Positions 5,732 to 10,319 of a stretch of DNA of 10,319 bases are shown here, in pieces. The stretch's first letter is position 1. Each line of letters opens with the position of its first letter. A program made the translations under genes and the position numbers. This DNA comes from PWPS01 sp964573145. GTDB lineage: Bacteria; Patescibacteriota; Minisyncoccia; Minisyncoccales; PWPS01. The DNA is taken from positions 1 to 10,319 of the forward strand of contig CAZNIM010000026.1 in the NCBI GenBank assembly GCA_964573145.1, given 5' to 3'. A model generated the notes under the pieces. The model was not told the DNA's origin. It searched no databases and saw nothing but the letters and a program-made list of their open reading frames with translations.

Positions 5732-7072
5732 ATGTCCGTTAAAAGAGCTAAAGAGCATAAAAGAAAAGGAAATAAGGATGCAAAAAGGCACAGAGACAAG
5801 CAGAAAGAGATAGTAAAAAAGAATATGAAGAAGATCATATCCGAAAGTTCGATAATTACCGAAAAGAAAGGAAAAAAAGTAAAGATTCCTATTCGCGGTA
5901 TCGTTATACCCGATTTCAAACCGGGCAAAAGAAGTGACGGAGAAGGTCAAGGACAAGGCAAAGGGCAAGGTAAGAGTATCGGAGCCGGGCAAGGGAAAGG
6001 AAAGAAAGGAGACGTTATCGGTGAAAAACCGGGAGAAGGAAAAGAACCCGGAAAACCCGGACAAAAGCCCGGAGAAGATTATATTGAAAGTGAAGTCGAA
6101 ATCGCCGAAATAATAGAGATGATGCTCGACGACCTGGGTCTTCCCAACCTTGAAGACAAGAAAAACAATGCTCAAATGGAGTCGATAGAAGGCTATAAGA
6201 TATCGGGAATAAGAAAAAGCGGACCGAATGTTTTGCTTGAAAAAAAGAGGACCAGTCGCCGAGGAATCGGAAGATTCTACGCCTTTTTGGCAACTTTGGA
6301 ACAGGAAACCGGCGAAGATGAGATTACCTGCTACAACGCTCTCAGAGAATCGGACGGTAATTTGGGAATGGCGCTTGATCTTTTGGAGTCCGGAGATGTT
6401 GAGATTAAAGCTGAAGAAGTTGAACCTTTTCCGATTCTGATGGCCGAAGACAGAAGGTATATGAATGTTAAAGAGGATGTCACCTATCACTCCAACGCGG
6501 TTATCTTTGCCATGATGGATGTTTCCGCTTCGATGACCACCGACAAGAAGTACTTGGCTCGTTCAATGCTTTTTTGGATAAACGAATTTCTGAAAAAGAT
6601 GTACGAAAACGTTGAAATTCGTTTTATCATTCACCACGCCAAAGCCAAGCAAGTTACCGAAGAGAACTTTTTCAGAACTCGTGAATCGGGAGGAACCAAG
6701 TGTGTAGAAGCCTACAAGTTGGCAAAAAGTCTTATCGAGTCTCAATATCCGACTTCCGAATGGAATGTCTACGTTTTTCACTTTTCGGACGGAGAAGATT
6801 GGGATCCGACTTCAACGATATCTGAAGCGAAAAAGATGATTGAAGAGATGAAGATAAATATGCTCGGATACGGAGAGATAAGATTGAACGGTCGCCCGTT
6901 CTCTTCCAGCTTGAGAAAAGGATTTGAAGACAATCTCAGTGTAGAAACGATTACACGAGATGATCTCAAACTGATCGTCGGTGACAGATTTTTGGGAATG
7001 GTTATCAGGGATAAAGATCACATTCTTCCGGCGATTCAAGAATTCTTGAAGAAAGAGAGGTGGAAAAAATGA
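5732..7072 (+). CDS. yhbH: DUF444 (YeaH/YhbH family) von Willebrand A-domain protein
   Basis: This encodes 446 residues; the ATG at 5732 follows AAAGGGGGT at a normal distance. The N-terminus (1-62) is basic, with the family-typical AKRHRDKQKEIVKKN and KIPIRGIVIPDF. A Gly/Lys/Gln/Glu-rich low-complexity linker spans about 64-115. The C-terminal half is a von Willebrand A fold with a complete metal-ion (MIDAS) site: DVSAS (D263, S265, S267), T322 in RESGGT and D353 in FSDGEDW. RESGGT and FSDG are hallmarks of DUF444. The family accompanies PrkA: in E. coli YeaH is encoded with the kinase YeaG. By analogy with other AAA+/von Willebrand A pairs (MoxR type), it probably recruits or presents a target to the PrkA ATPase; that role is inference. 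Its stop overlaps the spoVR start (ATGA), so translation is coupled. It has no signal peptide and is presumably cytoplasmic. Confidence 0.94.
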   Translation: MSVKRAKEHKRKGNKDAKRHRDKQKEIVKKNMKKIISESSIITEKKGKKVKIPIRGIVIPDFKPGKRSDGEGQGQGKGQGKSIGAGQGKGKKGDVIGEKPGEGKEPGKPGQKPGEDYIESEVEIAEIIEMMLDDLGLPNLEDKKNNAQMESIEGYKISGIRKSGPNVLLEKKRTSRRGIGRFYAFLATLEQETGEDEITCYNALRESDGNLGMALDLLESGDVEIKAEEVEPFPILMAEDRRYMNVKEDVTYHSNAVIFAMMDVSASMTTDKKYLARSMLFWINEFLKKMYENVEIRFIIHHAKAKQVTEENFFRTRESGGTKCVEAYKLAKSLIESQYPTSEWNVYVFHFSDGEDWDPTSTISEAKKMIEEMKINMLGYGEIRLNGRPFSSSLRKGFEDNLSVETITRDDLKLIVGDRFLGMVIRDKDHILPAIQEFLKKERWKK

Positions 7073-8601
7073 GGGACTCGGAAATAAAAAGATTGCAAGA
7101 GATAGAGCTGGAAATAAAAAGAATAGCTGAAGACATCGGCTTAACGACGACCGAAATAGATTTCGAGATAGTCTCCTCCAGAAGAATGATAGAGGCAATG
7201 GCTTACCGCTTCCCTACCAACTTCTCACATTGGAGCTTCGGAAGGGACTATGACCGTATCAGGACGATATACGAGCATAAAGGAGCGGGAATACCTTACG
7301 AAGTAGTCTGGAATTTTAAACCACCGAAAGCTTTTCTCGTCGAAACCAATCCGACCGCTCTGAATATTCTGGTAATCGCCCACGTTTACGGCCATGTCGA
7401 CTTCAATATGGAAAACAAGTTTTTAAAGAGAGCCGCCGATTGTCACGACTTGTCACGAGAAGCGAGAAGTGCGGAAAGAAGATTCAGAAAGTACGAAAAG
7501 CTTTATAACTTGGATTCCTATGAAAAAACGGTTGAAGCCGCCTTTACTCTTGACGGATACCACTCTCCGGACGGAATGATGGAAAGAGAGAGCGACGACA
7601 AGCTGAAAGAAAGAATGATCAAGATGAAGATGGAAAGAGTTAAAGACTTGCAGAGAAGGGAATTCGACAGGGATAAAGATGAACTGTTTAAAATCAGAAA
7701 AGAGATTCAAAAACTGAGAAGAGCCGATCCGCCTATTCCCCGCTATGATATCTTGAATTATATTCTTGAAAAATCTCCAAAGCCTTTGAGCTACTGGCAG
7801 GAAGATATAGTCTCGACGATCAGAGATCAGGGAAAATTCTTCGACTACCAAAAAAGAAGTAAACTCTTGAACGAAGGCTGGGCAACGCTAATTCACAGTA
7901 AGATAATGCGCAGACTCTATAAAGAAGGATTTATAACTCAAGAAGAGTATCAGGAATATTCTCAATTTCATTCCAAGGTCGTCAGAAAAAGTAAAGCCAC
8001 TCTGAATTGGTATAATATCGGACTTGCTCTCTATAAAGATTTAATTCACAGATGGAACAGAGGAATGCACGGTAAAAGCTTTGATGAAAGCAAAGATCCC
8101 TACAAGTGGTCTTCTTGGAACAGCGAAGATAATGCCGGAATGGAAAAAGCGTTTGAAGTCAGAAAAAATTACACCGACAGAATGGCGGTCGAAAGCTTTT
8201 TTGACGAAGAATTCATAAGGGATGCACAGATATATATCTGGGAAAAGAGAAGAGATCCGAGAACCGGAACGATAAAATACGTCATAGCCGAAGACGATCC
8301 GAAAGTAATAAAGAAGATGCTCCAAAACACACTCAGTCTTTACGGAAAACCGACAATCAAAGTTCAAGACGGAGACTACAATCGAAATAGAGAATTGTAC
8401 CTTAAACATGAATTTACCGGATTCGAACTGGATCCGAGATTCGAATCGGGAGCTCTGGAAAACGTATACTACCTCTGGGGCAGACCCGTTCATTTGGAAA
8501 CCGTTGAAATAGTGGAAGACGAAGATACCGGAAAGAAAAGATTGAGAGGAATTCTTCACTCTTACGACGGAAAAAAACACAAAATAGATAAGGAGCCTTA
8601 A
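7069..8601 (+). CDS. spoVR: SpoVR-family protein
   Basis: This encodes 510 residues from the ATG at 7069, the same length as E. coli YcgB as I recall it. The start overlaps the DUF444 stop in ATGA, with GAGAGGTGG upstream as ribosome binding site; a GTG at 7060 lies within that site and is rejected. Family blocks appear in order: FSHWSFGRDYDRI; LVIAHVYGHVDF with H105 and H109 (a conserved His pair, possibly metal-binding); PLSYWQEDIVSTIRDQGKFF; KLLNEGWATLIHSKIM with E269 and H276; a RWNRG segment; then a C-terminal beta domain (AQIYIWEKRR, ELYLKHEFTGFEL, LENVYYLWGRPVHLETVE). In Bacillus, SpoVR is needed for normal spore cortex formation; in non-sporulating bacteria it occurs with PrkA and DUF444. 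No biochemical activity is firmly established. There is no signal peptide. The gene ends the operon with a strong terminator 7 bases after the stop. Confidence 0.95.
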   Translation: MRDSEIKRLQEIELEIKRIAEDIGLTTTEIDFEIVSSRRMIEAMAYRFPTNFSHWSFGRDYDRIRTIYEHKGAGIPYEVVWNFKPPKAFLVETNPTALNILVIAHVYGHVDFNMENKFLKRAADCHDLSREARSAERRFRKYEKLYNLDSYEKTVEAAFTLDGYHSPDGMMERESDDKLKERMIKMKMERVKDLQRREFDRDKDELFKIRKEIQKLRRADPPIPRYDILNYILEKSPKPLSYWQEDIVSTIRDQGKFFDYQKRSKLLNEGWATLIHSKIMRRLYKEGFITQEEYQEYSQFHSKVVRKSKATLNWYNIGLALYKDLIHRWNRGMHGKSFDESKDPYKWSSWNSEDNAGMEKAFEVRKNYTDRMAVESFFDEEFIRDAQIYIWEKRRDPRTGTIKYVIAEDDPKVIKKMLQNTLSLYGKPTIKVQDGDYNRNRELYLKHEFTGFELDPRFESGALENVYYLWGRPVHLETVEIVEDEDTGKKRLRGILHSYDGKKHKIDKEP

Positions 8602-8607
8602 AGCAAT

Positions 8608-8634
8608 GCCGCCGAATAATCGGCGGCTTTTTTT
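8608..8634 (+). terminator. Terminator of the prkA-DUF444-spoVR operon
   Basis: GCCGCCGA (8608-8615) pairs perfectly with TCGGCGGC (8620-8627) around an ATAA loop and is followed by seven Ts. It ends just before the next promoter's -35 box. Confidence 0.95.
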
Positions 8635-8637
8635 ATC

Positions 8638-8664
8638 TTGACAATCAACGAAATAGATTTTAAT
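8638..8664 (+). promoter_or_regulatory. Probable promoter of the double zinc-ribbon gene
   Basis: TTGACA at 8638-8643 is clear. The best -10 match is TTTAAT at 8659-8664, with a short 15-base spacer; at the usual 17 bases only TAATTT is available. The promoter is therefore weaker, or uses help, compared with the others in the window. Confidence 0.55.
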
Positions 8665-8686
8665 TTAAATTAAGGAGGGGTTGAAA

Positions 8687-9295
8687 ATGGAAAAGAGGCT
8701 TTACAAAAGAATAAGAGGAGTTGTCTCCGATAATTTTTGTGAAGATTGCTCTCTTGAACTTGATAAAATTGGATCGGACACCGTCTTTGAATTGAGTTCG
8801 GGAAATTGTTCTTTTTGCAATTATGAAAAGAGAGATATTCTTGAGGGAGTTGAAATCAGAAAGGTTTACAAACTGAAAAAGTCGAGTAAAGAAGATATTT
8901 TTTGCGAGAAGTGTTTGTTAGAAATTGATGAAAATAGCAAAAACTGCCTCTCGCTTCCATCGGGAACTTGTTTCCGTTGCGGTTATGAAAGAGATGACAG
9001 GGTTGTCTTCGCCGAAAATTTAAAGATTGTCCGTTGGTCGATTGAGGAAGTGGAGAGAGTCATAAAGAATATAAAAGAAACTGATCGAACCGTAAGAATA
9101 GATACCATTATCTTTGAAAGAGAGAAAAGTTCGAGCACTTTTGAAAATATATCCGATCCACTGTTTATAAAAAACAGACTGCACATTCCTCCGATTGTAA
9201 AAAAAAGAATCATTCTGCAAATCCTGAAAGAGCAGATAGTTGAACTTAAAAAAGAAGAAAAGGAGCTTCTTGGTAAAATAAAAAATCCCGCCTGA
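8687..9295 (+). CDS. Hypothetical protein with duplicated four-Cys zinc-ribbon-like modules
   Basis: This encodes 202 residues from the ATG at 8687, after AAGGAGGGG; an in-frame TTG at 8681 is too close to that site. Residues 17-63 and 72-112 are an internal duplication. Each copy has FCE-x-C, an acidic LE-[LI]-D segment, SG-x-C-x-x-C and a following Y-E-[KR] motif: C18/C21 with C41/C44, and C73/C76 with C95/C98. Each copy could bind one zinc ion. The second half has no Cys pairs. It contains VERVIKNIKETDR, IDTIIFERE and a C-terminal coiled-coil-like helix (about 170-200), KKRIILQILKEQIVELKKEE. I do not recognise the family; nucleic-acid binding or a structural zinc scaffold would be plausible, but this is inference. 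It has its own promoter, and the stop codon lies inside the loop of its terminator. Extra Cys87 lies in module two. Confidence 0.8.
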   Translation: MEKRLYKRIRGVVSDNFCEDCSLELDKIGSDTVFELSSGNCSFCNYEKRDILEGVEIRKVYKLKKSSKEDIFCEKCLLEIDENSKNCLSLPSGTCFRCGYERDDRVVFAENLKIVRWSIEEVERVIKNIKETDRTVRIDTIIFEREKSSSTFENISDPLFIKNRLHIPPIVKKRIILQILKEQIVELKKEEKELLGKIKNPA

Positions 9296-9310
9296 AAAGA
9301 CGGGATTTTT
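9281..9310 (+). terminator. Terminator overlapping the stop codon of the zinc-ribbon gene
   Basis: AAAAATCCCG (9281-9290) pairs perfectly with CGGGATTTTT (9301-9310). The TGA stop (9293-9295) lies in the 10-base loop, so coding sequence and terminator overlap. Confidence 0.92.
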
Positions 9311-9318
9311 AATTGAAA

Positions 9319-9341
9319 AACCCTCCTTTTTAAGGAGGGTT
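9319..9341 (-). terminator. Terminator of the gene at 9752-9348
   Basis: AACCCTCCTT (9319-9328) pairs perfectly with AAGGAGGGTT (9332-9341) around a 3-base loop. On the - strand the stem is followed by a T-run (TTTTTCAATT), so it acts on the convergent gene, which stops at 9348. Confidence 0.88.
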
Positions 9342-9347
9342 CAGTAT

Positions 9348-9752
9348 TTAATCCCAGCTGAAAAACTCTTCTGCGAGTTGCAAGTTTATCTTTGTCTCTT
9401 TCTTTTTGTCTTTTGAAAAAGCGGTAACGTGTATCTTTTCTCTTTTTTCTATCTTCAACTGATAAATTTCCATTAATCTTTCACTCACCAATTTACCGGC
9501 CGTATCGACTCGACACTTTTGCCACTTCAGTATGCTGTTTCTAAGCGCTTTCTTAAGTTCATTTTCCATCTCGTGAGGCAATCGCCCCGGAAACTCTTTT
9601 TCCAAAATAGCCGTTTTGACCGCTTCATCTTTAACCTCTTTTTTGAAAAGAACCAAAGTCATTACGGGACCTTCCTTATTCTTTTTAAAACCCAGCTTTA
9701 CTTCCACTCCCGGCAATATCTTCAAATCACTTTCCAAGCTGAATTTAACCAT
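9348..9752 (-). CDS. Hypothetical basic protein, 134 residues
   Basis: I do not recognise this protein. The ATG at 9752 follows AGGAGGG five bases upstream and a well-formed promoter. It is Lys-rich, with no signal peptide or membrane segment. The layout is beta-rich N-terminus (VEVKLGFKK, VMTLVLFKK), a helical middle (LPHEMENELKKALRNSILKW), a helix (LVSERLMEIY), then strands (IHVTAFSKD, TKINLQL) and an aromatic, acidic end (EEFFSWD). It may be a distant relative of the 146-residue protein at 2622-2182, which has a similar length, order of elements and LP...LR..I pattern, but this is only by eye. It is a single-gene transcript, divergent from the 44-residue gene at 9862, with which it shares a promoter region. 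Confidence 0.75.
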   Translation of the reverse strand: MVKFSLESDLKILPGVEVKLGFKKNKEGPVMTLVLFKKEVKDEAVKTAILEKEFPGRLPHEMENELKKALRNSILKWQKCRVDTAGKLVSERLMEIYQLKIEKREKIHVTAFSKDKKKETKINLQLAEEFFSWD

Positions 9753-9774
9753 ATGATCCCTCCTCGATGCTGAA

Positions 9775-9802
9775 ATTATAGTTGAGAAGAGTAAAAAGTC
9801 AA
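9775..9802 (-). promoter_or_regulatory. Promoter of the gene at 9752-9348
   Basis: On the - strand there is TTGACT (9802-9797), a 16-base spacer and a perfect TATAAT (9780-9775). It is back-to-back with the promoter at 9811-9839; the two -35 boxes are eight bases apart. Confidence 0.82.
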
Positions 9803-9810
9803 TCTTTTAT

Positions 9811-9839
9811 TTGACATTATTTAAATTAATATGTATAGT
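9811..9839 (+). promoter_or_regulatory. Promoter of the 44-residue zinc-protein gene
   Basis: TTGACA at 9811-9816, a 17-base spacer and an extended -10 TG-TATAGT (TATAGT at 9834-9839). This is close to consensus and probably strong. The leader is about 16 bases and mostly ribosome binding site. Confidence 0.85.
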
Positions 9840-9861
9840 ATAGGAAAAGGAGGTGTTATAA

Positions 9862-9996
9862 ATGAGTAAACGTTGCAATCATCGCCAGGAATGGATGAGT
9901 CGAGAAGAGATCTATTCCGGCAGAGAAGTTTGTAGAAATTGTGAAAAGGAGGTTAAGGATATATACGAAGAAAGAAAAAGATTTATAGTCCTCTAA
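9862..9996 (+). CDS. Small CxH...CxxC putative zinc-binding protein, 44 residues
   Basis: The start is secured by AAAGGAGGT ending eight bases before the ATG, and the gene has its own near-consensus promoter and a perfect terminator, so it is very probably real despite its size. The protein begins MSKRCNHR and holds one potential zinc site: C5 and H7 in RCNH, with C24 and C27 in VCRNC, separated by a polar WMSREEIYSGRE stretch. It ends in a charged helix (KEVKDIYEERKRF) and a hydrophobic tail, FIVL. There is no signal peptide. The single knuckle suggests a small nucleic-acid- or protein-binding adaptor, but no function can be assigned. It is divergent from the 134-residue hypothetical gene. 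The other small Cys-knuckle proteins in the window (2875-2768 and 8687-9295) are not obviously related beyond the zinc ligands. Confidence 0.78.
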   Translation: MSKRCNHRQEWMSREEIYSGREVCRNCEKEVKDIYEERKRFIVL

Positions 9997-10003
9997 ATAC
10001 ATA

Positions 10004-10035
10004 AAGCAGCAAGTAAACTTGCTGCTTATTTTTTT
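10004..10035 (+). terminator. Terminator of the 44-residue gene
   Basis: AAGCAGCAAG (10004-10013) pairs perfectly with CTTGCTGCTT (10018-10027) around a TAAA loop and is followed by A and seven Ts. Confidence 0.93.
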
Positions 10036-10041
10036 AAATCA

Positions 10042-10065
10042 AAACCGCCCCCTAAAGGGCGGTTT
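10042..10065 (-). terminator. Terminator of the surface-protein gene ending at 10087
   Basis: AAACCGCCC (10042-10050) pairs perfectly with GGGCGGTTT (10057-10065) around a 6-base loop. On the - strand it is followed by TTGATTT. It lies about 20 bases beyond the convergent gene's stop. Confidence 0.85.
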
Positions 10066-10086
10066 CAATTTTCTATCTCTCTTTTC

Positions 10087-10319
10087 TTAAGCTCTTCTCT
10101 TTTTCATCTCAACTACTCTATATCCCAAAGCGGCAAATCCGGCAATAATAAGGAGGGCTAAAAGTCCCCTTCCCAAATTCATCGCCTCGGATATGCTGCC
10201 GACGGTACCGGCCAAAAATCCGAGTGCTTCCTCTTCTTCATCTTCTTCCGGTTCGGGAATTTCGACAATCTCTTCATCTTCCTCCTCTTCATCAATCTCT
10301 TCGTCATCTACCGTTTCAA
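10087..10319 (-). CDS. C-terminus of an acidic-linker, membrane-anchored surface protein (5' partial)
   Basis: The frame is open from the window edge (first full codon at 10317-10315) to a TAA at 10089-10087, giving 76 residues. About the first 35 are almost only Glu, Asp, Ile, Val and Pro (VDDEEIDEEEEDEEIVEIPE and so on). These are followed by ALGFLAGTVGSISEAMNLG, a hydrophobic helix (LLALLIIAGFAALGY) and a basic tail ending KKRRA. This is the same order as at the end of the first gene of the window: acidic linker, FLxG, Gly-containing amphipathic segment, one membrane helix, basic residues. I infer a large exported protein anchored by its C-terminus, with the positive tail in the cytoplasm. 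The functional domains lie outside the window. The frame is unlikely to be chance because of the anchor, the stop position and the terminator that follows. Confidence 0.8.
   Translation of the reverse strand, partial: ETVDDEEIDEEEEDEEIVEIPEPEEDEEEEALGFLAGTVGSISEAMNLGRGLLALLIIAGFAALGYRVVEMKKRRA

Noticed and set aside
5723..6490. 255-codon open frame on the - strand opposite the DUF444 gene
   Set aside because: Phe/Ser-rich translation without a ribosome binding site, fully opposite a gene with clear DUF444 motifs; it results from the purine-rich codon use of the real strand.
7069..7072. TGA recoded as glycine (Gracilibacteria/Absconditabacteria code)
   Set aside because: TGA closes the DUF444 gene exactly at the spoVR start and closes the zinc-ribbon gene within its terminator, so it works as a stop.
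8041..8580. 179-codon open frame on the - strand opposite spoVR
   Set aside because: Antiparallel shadow of conserved SpoVR sequence; no start signal.
1..10319. CRISPR arrays, tRNA or rRNA genes, insertion sequences, integrases
   Set aside because: No regular spaced repeats, cloverleaf sequences, rRNA stretches or transposase/integrase motifs were seen on either strand; the only notable repeats are within the surface-protein gene.

Overview
The window looks like chromosomal DNA from a bacterium of the candidate phyla radiation (Patescibacteria, probably Parcubacteria-like). The main clue is the first gene: its peptidoglycan-binding-like domain, with an early Cys, a YLNEFIRFGADNNPTEVIKL-type segment, an acidic linker and a single C-terminal membrane anchor, is a layout I associate with surface proteins of that group. 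This assignment rests on recalled family resemblance, not on a search. TGA is a normal stop here (end of the DUF444 gene, end of the zinc-ribbon gene at 9293-9295), which argues against the Gracilibacteria/Absconditabacteria code. Promoters are of sigma-70 type (TTGACA with TATAAT or TATAGT), Shine-Dalgarno sites are strong, and almost every transcript ends in a compact hairpin with a T-run.

Layout. 1-1202 (+): 3' part of a large surface protein with two InlB-like repeat domains, a peptidoglycan-binding-like domain, an acidic DEDEI-repeat linker and a membrane anchor. 1336-2139 (+): a secreted protein with an HEYNH (HExxH) metalloprotease motif. 2182-2622 (-): an unknown 146-residue protein. 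2668-2767: an assembly gap of exactly 100 Ns that hides the end of a small CxxC protein (-), which overlaps the end of a ClpP-like serine protease (3374-2865, -). 3401-3468: back-to-back divergent promoters. 3563-8601 (+): the core of the window, prkA (AAA+/kinase), then a DUF444/YeaH-YhbH von Willebrand A protein, then spoVR. 8687-9295 (+): a protein with two duplicated four-Cys zinc-ribbon-like modules. 9348-9752 (-): an unknown 134-residue protein. 9862-9996 (+): a 44-residue CxH...CxxC protein. 10087-10319 (-): the C-terminus of a second acidic-linker, membrane-anchored surface protein.

How the genes work together. PrkA, DUF444 and SpoVR form a known but poorly understood stress/starvation/sporulation-associated trio (YeaG, YeaH and YcgB in E. 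coli; PrkA, YhbH and SpoVR in Bacillus). Here all three are complete and collinear. DUF444 and spoVR overlap in ATGA, and a terminator-like hairpin separates prkA from DUF444, which suggests that the three are made in unequal amounts. The ClpP-like gene and its small Cys-rich partner start from a promoter facing away from prkA, so a protease-like and an AAA+ module share one control region. This divergent arrangement, a possible 10-codon leader ORF before prkA, and the unassigned small zinc proteins are the most interesting points.
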